Shown here piece after piece: positions 25,467 through 34,650 of a DNA stretch of 64,000 nt (its first letter is position 1; the number at the start of each line of letters is the position of its first letter). The stretch covers positions 186,001-250,000 of the forward strand of contig NZ_JAUFPU010000003.1 of assembly GCF_030409555.1 (NCBI RefSeq). Direction: 5' to 3'. A model generated the notes under the pieces. That model searched no databases. It worked only from the letters and a program-made list of their open reading frames with translations, and was not told the DNA's origin. The stretch comes from Chitinimonas viridis. GTDB lineage: Bacteria > Pseudomonadota > Gammaproteobacteria > Burkholderiales > Chitinimonadaceae. A program made the position numbers and the translations under genes.

Positions 25467-26417
25467 TCAGTCAACGAACAGGGTGGAAACCGACTCTTCG
25501 TTGTTAATGCGGCGCAGCGTCTCAGCCAGCAGCGGTGCCAAGCTGATCATGCGGATGCGGCTGGACTTCCGGGCGGCATCGCTGAGCGGGATGGTGTCGG
25601 TGACCACCAGCTCATCCAGTTCGCTATTGGCGATACGCTCAATGGCGGGGCCGGACAGTACGGGGTGGGTGGAGTAGGCCATCACCCGCTTGGCGCCGTG
25701 CTGCTTCAGTGCTTCGGCGGCTTTGCACAGGGTGTTGGCGGTATCCACCATATCGTCCATGATCAAACAGGTACGGCCTTCCACGTCACCGATGATGTGC
25801 ATCACCTCGGCCACGTTTGCCTTGGGACGGCGCTTGTCAATGATGGCCAGCTCGGTGTTCAGTTGCTTGGCCATGGCACGGGCACGCAGCACACCGCCCA
25901 CGTCAGGCGAGACCACCATCAGGTCTTCGTAATTCTTGGTGCGGACATCGTCGAGCAGGACCGGCGTGGCATAGATATTGTCCACGGGAATGTCGAAGAA
26001 GCCCTGGATTTGGTCTGCGTGCAGGTCGACGGTCAGCAGGCGATCCACGCCAGCAGCCTGCAGCATGTTGGCCACAACCTTGGCCGAGATGGGCACGCGG
26101 GCCGAGCGGGGGCGGCGATCCTGGCGGGCATAGCCGAAATAGGGCATGGCAGCTGTGATGCGGCCAGCCGAAGCGCGCTTCAGCGCATCGACCATCAACA
26201 GGACTTCCATCAGGTTGTCGTTGGTGGGCGCGCAGGTGGATTGCAGCACGAATACATCGCGACCACGGACATTTTCCAGTAGTTCGACAGTGGCTTCGCC
26301 GTCACTGAAACGACCTACCGTGGCACGGCCGACGGTAATGTCGAGGTGCTTGGCTACGGCGTCGGCCAACTGGGGGTTGGCATTGCCGGTGAAGACCATC
26401 AAACTTTCGTAGGCCAT
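25467..26417 (-). CDS. prs: ribose-phosphate pyrophosphokinase
   Basis: A 316-residue PRPP synthase, supplying PRPP for nucleotide, histidine, tryptophan and NAD synthesis. Signatures are [19 protein letters not shown], the ATP-binding [15 protein letters not shown], the divalent-metal [17 protein letters not shown] and the PRPP loop [18 protein letters not shown] 26417 ([15 protein letters not shown]) is the standard start with AGGA upstream. A strong terminator hairpin separates it from tRNA-Gln, ending only about 15 bases before the start codon. Confidence 0.97.
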   Translation of the reverse strand: MAYESLMVFTGNANPQLADAVAKHLDITVGRATVGRFSDGEATVELLENVRGRDVFVLQSTCAPTNDNLMEVLLMVDALKRASAGRITAAMPYFGYARQDRRPRSARVPISAKVVANMLQAAGVDRLLTVDLHADQIQGFFDIPVDNIYATPVLLDDVRTKNYEDLMVVSPDVGGVLRARAMAKQLNTELAIIDKRRPKANVAEVMHIIGDVEGRTCLIMDDMVDTANTLCKAAEALKQHGAKRVMAYSTHPVLSGPAIERIANSELDELVVTDTIPLSDAARKSSRIRMISLAPLLAETLRRINNEESVSTLFVD

Positions 26418-26432
26418 GTCCTGATCCTTGAC

Positions 26433-26469
26433 AAAAAAAGAAAGCGTGTAATCGCCATTACACGCTTTC
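26433..26469 (-). terminator. terminator between tRNA-Gln and prs
   Basis: Perfect 13-bp stem (GAAAGCGTGTAAT / ATTACACGCTTTC), 4-base loop and seven T residues on the minus strand. It is the strongest intrinsic terminator in the window and would end the ispE-tRNA-Gln transcript, but it lies in the prs leader. Confidence 0.85.
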
Positions 26470-26528
26470 TGGTTTCTTTTTGCGTTAGGTGAGCGCATCG
26501 GCGTGCCGCCCAAACGCTTGATGAAAAC

Positions 26529-26603
26529 TGGCAGGGGAGGTAGGGATCGAACCTACGAATGTCGGAATCAAAATCCGATGCCTTACCACTTGGCGACTCC
26601 CCT
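26529..26603 (-). tRNA. tRNA-Gln (anticodon UUG)
   Basis: Minus-strand cloverleaf: acceptor AGGGGAG with CTCCCCT, G discriminator and an encoded CCA. The anticodon stem TCGGA/TCCGA has a 7-base loop TTTTGAT, giving anticodon TTG. The T arm contains GGTTCGATCC. It closely resembles E. coli tRNA-Gln and sits between ispE and prs, its usual betaproteobacterial position. Confidence 0.95.
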
Positions 26604-26621
26604 AAATCTGCCCGACTGGTT

Positions 26622-27458
26622 TCAATCCAGCAGATCGAACAAAGGGTGCTGCATCATGCTCTGCGCGCTAAACCCTTGCATTGTGGCAGGCAGGGCTGTA
26701 ATAACACGCTCGGCTTCTACTTGTGTATCGAATGCAGCGAATACACAAGCACCGGAACCGGTCATCATCGCATTGCCATATTGGCTAAGCCAGGCAAGGT
26801 GATCAGCGATGATCGGGTACTTCCTCACGGCTACTGCTTGCAGATCGTTGTGCATCTGCTCGTTCGGAAAGGCCGCCATTATTATGGGCTCGCTGTTCCT
26901 TGTCAAGCACGGATCGGAAAAAATCTCTGCCGTAGGGACGGAGACAGGTGGAATAAGTACGACATACCATTGATTTGGCAGGCGTATAGGCTGTAGCGTT
27001 TCGCCTACACCTTCGGCAAAAGCATCTCTGCCAAAGATGAAAACCGGCACATCAGCACCGAGTTGCAAGCCCAAGGCCTGCAATTGTTCGCGGCTGAAGC
27101 GGGTGCCCCACAAATGATTCAGCGCCATCAGTGTCGTGGCGGCATCCGAGCTGCCACCGCCGAGCCCGCCCCCCATGGGCAGGCGCTTATCCAGTCGCAA
27201 GCGGCAACCTAGCCGGCTACCACTAGCTTGCTTTAACAGGCGTGCGGCGCGGATGATCAGGTCTTGCTCGGCAGGCACACCGGGTAGTGGGTTCTCATGC
27301 ACGATCTCGCCGCTGTGGTCGATGGCAATATGCAAGGTGTCGCCGTGGTCTATCAGACGGAAAACAGTTTGCAACAGATGGTAGCCATCGCTGCGGCGAC
27401 CTATGACATGCAAAAACAGGTTGAGCTTGGCGGGGGCGGGGAAGGCGTGATAGGTCAT
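26622..27458 (-). CDS. ispE: 4-diphosphocytidyl-2-C-methyl-D-erythritol kinase
   Basis: A 278-residue GHMP kinase of the MEP isoprenoid pathway. Lys11 lies in APAKLNLFLHV, GRRSDGYHLLQTVF is the substrate loop, and the glycine-rich ATP loop PMGGGLGGGSSDAA is at residues 94-107. A C-terminal MTGSGACVFAAF closes the fold. Its start overlaps the lolB stop by 4 bases. Confidence 0.97.
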   Translation of the reverse strand: MTYHAFPAPAKLNLFLHVIGRRSDGYHLLQTVFRLIDHGDTLHIAIDHSGEIVHENPLPGVPAEQDLIIRAARLLKQASGSRLGCRLRLDKRLPMGGGLGGGSSDAATTLMALNHLWGTRFSREQLQALGLQLGADVPVFIFGRDAFAEGVGETLQPIRLPNQWYVVLIPPVSVPTAEIFSDPCLTRNSEPIIMAAFPNEQMHNDLQAVAVRKYPIIADHLAWLSQYGNAMMTGSGACVFAAFDTQVEAERVITALPATMQGFSAQSMMQHPLFDLLD

Positions 27459-28015
27459 GGTTGGGTGCTGGACAGCTGCCAGTCATAAAGCGCAATGCGA
27501 ACTTCCAGGTCGGGGCGGTTCAGGGTCAGGCGGCTGGGCGCATGGGTGCCCGCATCAAGCGGAAAGCGTATTTGCCAACCATCCTGTTCCAGCAGCCTAT
27601 GGTTGTCGTCCTGGGTCCAGAAGGCGGGGCGGTCGGGTGCCGCCAAGCCCAAGAGCCAGAAGCGCAGTCCGCTGGCAGGCAGGCGCCAGCCGAGTTCGCG
27701 CTCGCTCAGAGCCTCCACATCGTCTGCACTGCGCAGTTTGCCGTCGCTGTCAAAAAAGCGCGCGCCGCTTGGGTCCAGCTCTACCCTGGCCATGATCTGC
27801 CCCAGCGGGTTGCTGACGTCCACCGTGTCGCGCTGGTCATCGTGTATCCAGCTGAAGCGAGCGGTGTAGCCCTTGCCGGCGGCATTGACGGCCACCCGGC
27901 CATTGACCGTGTAGCGCTCGGGGAGCTGGCTGAGGGCGCCAGGGGCCGGCATCTGGGTGGCGCAGCCAGCCAGCAGCAAGGCGGCCAGGGCCACCATCAG
28001 GGAGTAACGCAGCAT
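27455..28015 (-). CDS. lolB: outer-membrane lipoprotein LolB
   Basis: A 186-residue lipoprotein with lipobox LLAGC (Cys18). The family core is NGRVAVNAAGKGYTARFSW followed by VDVSNPLGQIMARVEL and an ADDVEALSERELGWRLP segment. LolB accepts lipoproteins from LolA and inserts them into the outer membrane. It forms a tight unit with the TPR lipoprotein gene (4-base gap) and ispE (overlap). Confidence 0.92.
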   Translation of the reverse strand: MLRYSLMVALAALLLAGCATQMPAPGALSQLPERYTVNGRVAVNAAGKGYTARFSWIHDDQRDTVDVSNPLGQIMARVELDPSGARFFDSDGKLRSADDVEALSERELGWRLPASGLRFWLLGLAAPDRPAFWTQDDNHRLLEQDGWQIRFPLDAGTHAPSRLTLNRPDLEVRIALYDWQLSSTQP

Positions 28016-28019
28016 GGTC

Positions 28020-29780
28020 TCAGTTACCGGTCAGTCGTTGCACTGTTTCGGCCAGTACCTGGTGAGCCGGGTCCAGCTTCTTGCCTTCCGCCCATATCTT
28101 GCGGGCCTCGCTGCGTCTGCCTGCCTGCCACAGTGCCTCGCCATAGTGCGCGGCGATTTCCGGGTCGGGCTGGGCGGCGAAGGCGCGGGCCAGCCAGATA
28201 ACGGCTTCCTTCACATTGCCTCGGCGATACTGCAGCCAGCCCATGCTGTCTATGATCACCGGGTTGTCCGGATCCTGCTCCAGTGCTTTCTTGAGCAAGG
28301 CTTCGGCCTCGTCGTAGCGCTGTGTGCGGTTGGCCAGGGTATAGCCCAGCGCATTAAGACCAGCCGGATTGTCCGGCTTGAGTGTCAGATAGCGGCGTAG
28401 ATCGCTTTCGGCGGCGGCCACGTCACCCATCAGGTCAAATATGAGGGAGCGGTCGTAGAGCAGATCGGGGTTGTCCGCGTGCGCAAGCAAACCGGCATCC
28501 AGTGCCGATTTCGCCCGTTCGGGCTCTTTCAGTTCACGCCATATTTGCGCTTCCAGCTGCACTCGGGTGATCTGGTCGTTCTTGCTGGCATCGGGCAGCA
28601 GTTGCAAGGTGGCCAGGGCCGCATCCCGGTTGCCCAGTTTGGCTTCTATGCGGGCCAGGCGTAGATTGGCCTGGGCCGCCTGTTCGCTGTCCCTGGCGCT
28701 GACATAATGTGTGCGGGCCTTTTCCAGCAGGCCTTGTTCCTCGGCGATGGTACCCAGATAGAAATGCACCAGTCCTGGCTTGTTCACGCCCAGGGCCAGC
28801 GCCTTGTCCAGCGGTGCCTCGGCCTCGGCGTAGCGGCGCAACTGCAGGGCGGTCAGCGCCTGGCCTAATAGATATTCCACTTCGGCTGGATACTCGCGAC
28901 TGAGTTCGTCATACAGTTTTGCGGCGGCGGGCAACTGCTTGCCATCGCTCAACTCGCGTGCCAGCGCAGCCCGTAGCTCACGCGATTTCGGCTGGGCTTT
29001 TACGGCTTGCTGCAGGTAGGCAATACCGGCCTCCGGTGACTGCTGGCCTATCAGGTTGGCGCGATACAGCATGGCCTGTTCCCAGCCGGGTCGGCGCTTG
29101 AGCGCCTCATCTATCGCTGCCACGGCGGTCAGGTTGTTCTTGGCGTTGACAGCCGCCAGGGCGATGGCCAGTGCGGCCTCTGGTAGCTCGGGAAAGCCGG
29201 CAGCCAGTTGCTGGGTTAGCGCCAGTATGGCCTGGCGATCGGCCTGTGGTTGCCATAGCGTGTGCATGCGCAGGAACACCCCCGCGGCATCGCTGGGGCG
29301 ATCGCGCATCCAGCTGCCCAGCTCCTGCCCTGCCTCCGCGACCATGCCGGTGCTGCTGAAGATATGCAGCAGGTGCTGGCGTGGCGTCAGCGAGCCGGGA
29401 TCCAGCTCCTGCCATAGGCGGGCAGCCTGTACGGCCTGGGGGATGCGTCCGGCAGCAAAGCTCACCTGCAGGGCTCGCTCGGCGGCGCGTACATCGCGGC
29501 TGCGCCGGGCGATCTCCAGCCAACTGTCGCTGGCCAACTGCTTGTCACCCTTGGCGACGGCTACTTCGCCCAGCAGCATGCCGAACAGCAGTTCGCGCGT
29601 CAGTTCCTGCTTGGGGTAATTGGGCTCCACCACCGGCGTTACGGCTACAGCCACTGGCGCTGCGGGTTCAGCCGGCGCTGACTCCGCTGGGGGCGGTGGC
29701 GGCGTCACGCTGGCGCAACTGGCCAGCAGGGCGGTGGTCAGGGCGATCAGGCGATTACGGTAGGCGTGCTGGTTGGTCAT
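28020..29780 (-). CDS. tetratricopeptide-repeat lipoprotein
   Basis: A 586-residue protein with a lipobox-like LLASC near residue 20, a proline-rich linker and about ten TPR helix pairs to the end. A repeat with PDNPAGLNALGYTLANRTQRYDEAEALLKKALE is clear. The same gene precedes lolB in many betaproteobacteria. Binding partners are unknown; a role in envelope biogenesis is inferred from position. I chose ATG 29780 (MTNQHAYRNR); frames further upstream run into the mutM promoter. Confidence 0.85.
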   Translation of the reverse strand: MTNQHAYRNRLIALTTALLASCASVTPPPPPAESAPAEPAAPVAVAVTPVVEPNYPKQELTRELLFGMLLGEVAVAKGDKQLASDSWLEIARRSRDVRAAERALQVSFAAGRIPQAVQAARLWQELDPGSLTPRQHLLHIFSSTGMVAEAGQELGSWMRDRPSDAAGVFLRMHTLWQPQADRQAILALTQQLAAGFPELPEAALAIALAAVNAKNNLTAVAAIDEALKRRPGWEQAMLYRANLIGQQSPEAGIAYLQQAVKAQPKSRELRAALARELSDGKQLPAAAKLYDELSREYPAEVEYLLGQALTALQLRRYAEAEAPLDKALALGVNKPGLVHFYLGTIAEEQGLLEKARTHYVSARDSEQAAQANLRLARIEAKLGNRDAALATLQLLPDASKNDQITRVQLEAQIWRELKEPERAKSALDAGLLAHADNPDLLYDRSLIFDLMGDVAAAESDLRRYLTLKPDNPAGLNALGYTLANRTQRYDEAEALLKKALEQDPDNPVIIDSMGWLQYRRGNVKEAVIWLARAFAAQPDPEIAAHYGEALWQAGRRSEARKIWAEGKKLDPAHQVLAETVQRLTGN

Positions 29781-29868
29781 GTCAGTATCCTTGTCTGCCG
29801 GCTCAGGCAGCATCTGCGACCATGCTATAGTCGTTCGTTCTTTCATCTTAACCCGTTCGGCAGCAACC

Positions 29869-30696
29869 ATGCCTGAATTGCCCGAAGTAGAAACTACCCG
29901 GCGCGGTATCGCGGCCGCGATGGACGGCGCCGTGCTGCAGGGCGCGGTAGTGCGCGAGGCGCGCTTGCGCTGGCCGGTGCCGCCTGATCTGGCAGAGCGG
30001 GTGGCTGGGCTCGGCGTGCGGCGCATCTGGCGGCGGGCCAAGTACCTGTTGTTGGACATCGGCCATGGCCATTTGATCCTGCATCTCGGGATGTCGGGCA
30101 GTTTGCGGGTGGTCGCGGCAGATACGCCGCCCGCCAAGCACGATCATGTCGACCTGCTGTTCGATCGCGCAGGACAGCAATACGCATTGCGTTATCGCGA
30201 CCCTCGGCGCTTTGGCGCCCTGTTGTGGCAGCCTGGCGAATTGTTCGCCCATCCTTTGCTCTGCCATCTGGGGCCGGAGCCGTTGGAGGCAGACTTTACG
30301 GCGGCGTATCTGAAGCAGATGCTGCTGGGCAAGCAGGCGGCCATCAAGCTGGCCATCATGGATAACCATATCGTCGTGGGCGTGGGCAATATCTACGCCA
30401 ATGAAGCCCTGTTCCGCGCAGGCATACGCCCAAGCCGGCCCGCCAGCAAGTTGAGTCGGCCAGATTGCCAGCGACTGGTGGCGGCCATACAGGCAACCCT
30501 GACCGAGGCCATCGCGGCAGGCGGCAGTACCTTGCGCGATTTTGTCGATAGCGAAGGCAAGCCTGGTTATTTTCAACAGCGCTATTTTGTATATGGCCGG
30601 GATGAACAACCCTGCTTACAGTGTGGTAATCCGATTCGATCAGGCCGCCTGGGGCAGCGCTCAACCTATTGGTGCACGCAATGCCAGCCACGCTGA
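29869..30696 (+). CDS. mutM: formamidopyrimidine-DNA glycosylase
   Basis: A 275-residue base-excision repair enzyme that removes 8-oxoguanine. The catalytic N-terminus PELPEVETTRRG is complete, as is the helix-two-turn-helix GVGNIYANEALFRAGI. The C-terminal zinc finger uses CLQCGNP and WCTQC. It is divergent from the TPR-lolB-ispE group, with 88 bases between starts. Confidence 0.97.
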   Translation: MPELPEVETTRRGIAAAMDGAVLQGAVVREARLRWPVPPDLAERVAGLGVRRIWRRAKYLLLDIGHGHLILHLGMSGSLRVVAADTPPAKHDHVDLLFDRAGQQYALRYRDPRRFGALLWQPGELFAHPLLCHLGPEPLEADFTAAYLKQMLLGKQAAIKLAIMDNHIVVGVGNIYANEALFRAGIRPSRPASKLSRPDCQRLVAAIQATLTEAIAAGGSTLRDFVDSEGKPGYFQQRYFVYGRDEQPCLQCGNPIRSGRLGQRSTYWCTQCQPR

Positions 30697-30975
30697 GCGT
30701 TGCCGTGGCCGACCATTCCCGGGTCGGGGCGGGCTATTGGCGTGCCAGCAGGGCGACTCGGGATAATGAACCTATTCATTGCGGGTAGCATATGCTGCCG
30801 CCGTAAGGCTGGACTTGACCGATGACCGCGCTTGCATAGCGTTGCCACACGTTATTTAATGACAATGAAATGCGTTTTCCCTGTTTGAAGATTTTGCCGG
30901 GTTAAGCGCCACCCCCATTTGCCCTTTTTATACATGCGCCAGCACGCTGCTCCTGCTGTGCGAGAGGATAGAAAC

Positions 30976-32934
30976 ATGTCGCACGACAACCTTGTTGCTG
31001 ATTTTGAAGCCTATAGCGGCTGGCGCGGGAATCTAATCCAGCGCATCGGGGATTTACAACGCTGGTTGTCCGAGCAGGATCTGAACGATGCCCAGACCAA
31101 TATGCGCATCCAGCATTTGCTGGATAAGCTGCGTGAGGACAAGCTCAATATCGCCTTTGTGGCGGAGTTTTCCAGGGGCAAGTCAGAGCTGATCAATGCG
31201 ATTTTCTTCGCTGAATACAAGCAGCGGGTTTTGCCTTCGTCTGCCGGCCGCACCACCATGTGTCCGACCGAGCTGCAATACGATGCGGCGCGGCCCAATT
31301 GCATACAGCTGTTGCCTATCGAGACCCGCGCAGGGGATACCACCACCTCCGAGTATCGCCGCTATCCCGAGGAGTGGCATACGGTCGAACTCGATATCGA
31401 GTCGGGCGAAGCCATGCTGGCTGCCTTTCAGCAAGTAGGCCTGAAAAAATGGGTGGTGGTGGAAGAGGCCAAGCGCCTGGGGCTATTTGACGACGCCGAT
31501 CCTGATCACAAACTGTCGGTGCAGGATGGCAAGATCGAGATTCCTTGCTGGCGCCATGCCATCATCAATTTCCCCCATCCTTTGCTGAAGCAGGGCTTGG
31601 TGATACTGGATACACCAGGTCTCAATGCCATCGGTACCGAGCCGGAACTGACGCTCAATCTGCTGCCTAATGCCCACGCCATCCTGTTTATCCTGGCGGC
31701 CGATACCGGCGTCACCAAGACGGATATCGATGTCTGGCGCAACCATATCGGCCGTGCCCAGGGGGGGCAACGCGGCCGCTTGGTGGTGCTGAACAAGATA
31801 GACGGCCTGTGGGACAGCCTGAAGAGCGAAGGGGAGATCGACGCCGAGATCGACAAGCAGGTCAAGACCAGCGCCGAGCTGCTGGGCATCAAGACCAGCC
31901 AGGTATTCCCAGTATCGGCCCAGAAGGGCCTGGTGGCCAAGATCAACGATGACGACGAATTGCTGGAGAAGACCCGCATCGTCAAGCTCGAGCGTGCGCT
32001 GTCGGATGATCTGATCCCCTTCAAGCAGGAAATAGTCCGTGATAACACCCAGACCGAGGTGGAAGACTTGGTATTGGCCACGCGCGGCATCCTGAATGCC
32101 CGCCGCGAAGGCGTGCGTGAGCAGCTGGACGAGCTGACCGCATTGCGCGGCAAGAACCGCGACGTGATCGAACACATGCTGGACAAGATCCAGGAAGAGA
32201 AGGCCCATTTCGAGCGCGGCATGCAGCGCTTCCAGGCCTTGCGCAGCGTGTTCTCCCAGCAGACCAATGTGCTGTTTGGCTATCTGGGCATGGATGGACT
32301 GAAGAACCGTATTACCAAGATACGGATGGAAATGGATGCCTCCAGCTTCTCCTCTGGTCTGACCGGCGCTATGCAGAAGTTTTTCAAGGATATCAACGGC
32401 AACATCACCAAGTCGGCGGAGCAGGTAGCGGAAATCCAGGCCATGATGGCTGGCATGTATAAGAAGTTCAGCGATGAGCACGGCTTGGGCGCCGTGTCGC
32501 CGCCACCTTTCTCTACCTTGAAATACCACAAGGAAATTGCCCGCCTGGAAAAGAGTTTCCACGAGCATTTCAATACCTTTGGGGCAATTCTCACCACCTC
32601 GCAAAACAAGCTAACCAAGAAGTTCTTTGAAACCATCGCCAGCCGCGTGGTGTATGTCTATGAGGTCGCCAACCGGGATGCCGAGAACTGGCTAAAGGCG
32701 GTGATGGCCCCCATGGAAACCCAGGTACGCGAACACCAGATGCAGCTGCGCAGGCGGCTGGAGAGTGTCAAGCGCATCCACAAGGCGACCGATACGCTGG
32801 AAGACCGGATTGAAGAGTTAAGCGAGATTGATGCGGTTATTCAGCAACAATTGAACGAGCTCGATGCGCGCTTGAAAAAGACCTATGAAGCGCTCAATGA
32901 CGCCATGAAACCGGTGGCAAGGCAGGCTGCCTAG
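30976..32934 (+). CDS. bacterial dynamin-like GTPase
   Basis: A 652-residue protein with a GTPase domain in the first 330 residues: P-loop VAEFSRGKSE (residues 62-71), G2 threonines in SAGRTTMCP, G3 LDTPGLNAIG and G4 VLNKIDGLWD. Long helical stretches with coiled-coil character follow to the end, as in dynamin-family proteins that remodel membranes. The first P-loop glycine is alanine, which occurs in bacterial relatives. No partner dynamin gene is adjacent, so the role (membrane protection, vesicles or phage defence) is open. ATG 30976 follows GAGGATAG. Confidence 0.85.
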   Translation: MSHDNLVADFEAYSGWRGNLIQRIGDLQRWLSEQDLNDAQTNMRIQHLLDKLREDKLNIAFVAEFSRGKSELINAIFFAEYKQRVLPSSAGRTTMCPTELQYDAARPNCIQLLPIETRAGDTTTSEYRRYPEEWHTVELDIESGEAMLAAFQQVGLKKWVVVEEAKRLGLFDDADPDHKLSVQDGKIEIPCWRHAIINFPHPLLKQGLVILDTPGLNAIGTEPELTLNLLPNAHAILFILAADTGVTKTDIDVWRNHIGRAQGGQRGRLVVLNKIDGLWDSLKSEGEIDAEIDKQVKTSAELLGIKTSQVFPVSAQKGLVAKINDDDELLEKTRIVKLERALSDDLIPFKQEIVRDNTQTEVEDLVLATRGILNARREGVREQLDELTALRGKNRDVIEHMLDKIQEEKAHFERGMQRFQALRSVFSQQTNVLFGYLGMDGLKNRITKIRMEMDASSFSSGLTGAMQKFFKDINGNITKSAEQVAEIQAMMAGMYKKFSDEHGLGAVSPPPFSTLKYHKEIARLEKSFHEHFNTFGAILTTSQNKLTKKFFETIASRVVYVYEVANRDAENWLKAVMAPMETQVREHQMQLRRRLESVKRIHKATDTLEDRIEELSEIDAVIQQQLNELDARLKKTYEALNDAMKPVARQAA

Positions 32935-33002
32935 GAACAAGTATTTAATACCAATAGCATATTTAGTGCTTGCGCCAGGATATTTATTGGGTTATAGGTT
33001 GA

Positions 33003-33030
33003 TTTGGAGATGCCTTCGACTGCATAATAT
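33003..33030 (+). promoter_or_regulatory. candidate promoter of the H-NS gene
   Basis: TTTGGA and TAATAT are 16 bases apart in an AT-rich stretch ending 46 bases before the H-NS start. An alternative pair upstream is TTGCGC and TATAGG, 17 apart. Both are weak matches to sigma-70 elements. Confidence 0.3.
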
Positions 33031-33076
33031 CCGCAGTCTTTTGACCAAAATCACTAATTGATCCAGGAGAATTAAA

Positions 33077-33400
33077 ATGGTGGACTTGTCTGGCCTGTCC
33101 TTGCCGCAGCTTTATCAACTGCAAAAAGACCTTGAGCGTGAAATTTCGCGCCGCAAGGTCGAAGACAAGCAAAAGGCTATCTCCGACCTGCAAAAGCTCG
33201 CGGCAGAACGTGGCTTCAGCCTGAACGAGCTCCTGGGTGCCGATTTGCCCAGCAAGCGCGGTGGCAAGCGCGGCCCGGTGGCGGCTCAGTTCAAGAATCC
33301 TGCCAATCCTGAGCAAACCTGGAGTGGCCGTGGCCGCAAGCCGCAATGGGTGGTCGATCACCTGGCCAAGGGTGGTAGCATCGACAGCCTGCGCGTGTAA
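33077..33400 (+). CDS. H-NS family nucleoid protein
   Basis: A 107-residue protein with an N-terminal coiled coil for dimer formation (LYQLQKDLEREISRRKVEDK) and a C-terminal DNA-binding motif TWSGRGRKPQW, then VVDHLAKGGSIDSL. This is the betaproteobacterial (Bv3F-like) H-NS form that silences AT-rich foreign DNA. Such a protein could be relevant to the AT-rich toxin cassettes, but no direct link is visible. AGGAG precedes the ATG; a strong terminator follows. Confidence 0.92.
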   Translation: MVDLSGLSLPQLYQLQKDLEREISRRKVEDKQKAISDLQKLAAERGFSLNELLGADLPSKRGGKRGPVAAQFKNPANPEQTWSGRGRKPQWVVDHLAKGGSIDSLRV

Positions 33401-33419
33401 GCCAGCCTCGCACGCCTGC

Positions 33420-33449
33420 AAAAAAGGAAGCCGTTCAGCTTCCTTTTTT
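33420..33449 (+). terminator. terminator of the H-NS gene
   Basis: Twelve-bp stem (AAAAAAGGAAGC / GCTTCCTTTTTT) with a 6-base loop and six T residues, 20 bases after the H-NS stop. Confidence 0.85.
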
Positions 33450-33528
33450 ATTATCTGCATGCAATGAAACGTTTATATCGGTAGCAAGCAATCCGTAGTT
33501 CGTGGCCAATGTGATAGGCTTGCTCGCC

Positions 33529-34650
33529 ATGCGCTGGCAATTGCCCATCTCCTACCTTGCACGTGATGCCATGCCGTCCTGGTTGGGGCGGCATTTTTTG
33601 CTGGCCTGGCATGCGGTCATATTGGTCACCAGCTGGTATCCGTTCTCGGGCTGGCGTTATACCGGCGAGCCTATCTGGGCGTTTTTGGCCTACCCCTTGC
33701 CGCACTATCATACCGTGGCAGACAACGCGCTCAATCTATTGGCCTATCTGCCCTTGGGATATGCCTGGGCCTTGTATTTCCGTTGTCGCTGGTTTGCGCC
33801 CCTGGCCGCGCTGGTATTTGGTGCCATGCTTTCTGGCTCGGTCGAGTTCGTACAGCAATTCCTGCCCCAGCGCGTACCATCCAATCTCGATCTCATCTAC
33901 AACACCTCCGGTAGTCTGATCGGTGCATTATTGGCCGGCCTATTCAGCAAACTGCTGATACTGCGGGGCTGGCATGTGTTTCGCCAGCAATGGTTCCGCG
34001 AGGGCTCGCAGGCCGACTATGGCCTGATCCTCCTGCTCCTGTGGTTTATCTCACAACTGAATCCTGCTGTTCCCTTGTTCGGGGTGGTGGTGCAGCCTGT
34101 CGGTCTGCCGCAGCCCTGGGTGTCGCCCATAGAAAACGCCCTGCTCTTTCTACGGGGGCTGGAAGCATTCGGGGTCATGCTCAGCCTGATGGGGGTGAGT
34201 CTGATCGTGGTGACACTGCTGGCGCACCGCCGACGCGCCATGGTGGCCATCATTGGCCTGATCCTGCTATCGCTGCTGCTCAAGGTATTGTTTGCCGGCG
34301 CCCTGCTCAAGCCAGATGAGTTCCTCACCTGGTTCAACGTCAATGTGCTGACAGGTGGGGTGCTGGGCCTAGGGCTGCTATTTCTGTTGCTGCGGCTGAA
34401 GCGGCGCTGGCAGGCGCTGGTGGCCTTGCTGTGTGTCGGCCTGACCCAGCTAGTAGAAGCCATGTGGCCACTGACTGCGCAGCCCTATGGCATGCTCAGC
34501 CTGTTCCGTTGGCGCTACGGCCTGCGCGATTTCAACGGCCTGACCCAGACGCTCTCCGAAGTCTGGCCCTGGCTGGCGACGGTTTACCTGATCTGGCTGA
34601 TGGTGCGGGACTATCGACGCAGCGTGCAGCCCACCGTGCTCAGCCGTTGA
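33529..34650 (+). CDS. VanZ family membrane protein
   Basis: A 373-residue protein with about eight transmembrane helices. The N-terminal half has the VanZ-like pattern: ADNALNLLAYLPLGY, then GSVEFVQQFLPQRVPSNLDLIYNTSGSLIGALLA. The C-terminal half is hydrophobic without a known motif. VanZ proteins are linked to glycopeptide tolerance in some bacteria, but most have no known role. Start is uncertain (GTG 33502, ATG 33529 or 33571). Its end overlaps that of the convergent queD by 11 bases. Confidence 0.75.
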   Translation: MRWQLPISYLARDAMPSWLGRHFLLAWHAVILVTSWYPFSGWRYTGEPIWAFLAYPLPHYHTVADNALNLLAYLPLGYAWALYFRCRWFAPLAALVFGAMLSGSVEFVQQFLPQRVPSNLDLIYNTSGSLIGALLAGLFSKLLILRGWHVFRQQWFREGSQADYGLILLLLWFISQLNPAVPLFGVVVQPVGLPQPWVSPIENALLFLRGLEAFGVMLSLMGVSLIVVTLLAHRRRAMVAIIGLILLSLLLKVLFAGALLKPDEFLTWFNVNVLTGGVLGLGLLFLLLRLKRRWQALVALLCVGLTQLVEAMWPLTAQPYGMLSLFRWRYGLRDFNGLTQTLSEVWPWLATVYLIWLMVRDYRRSVQPTVLSR

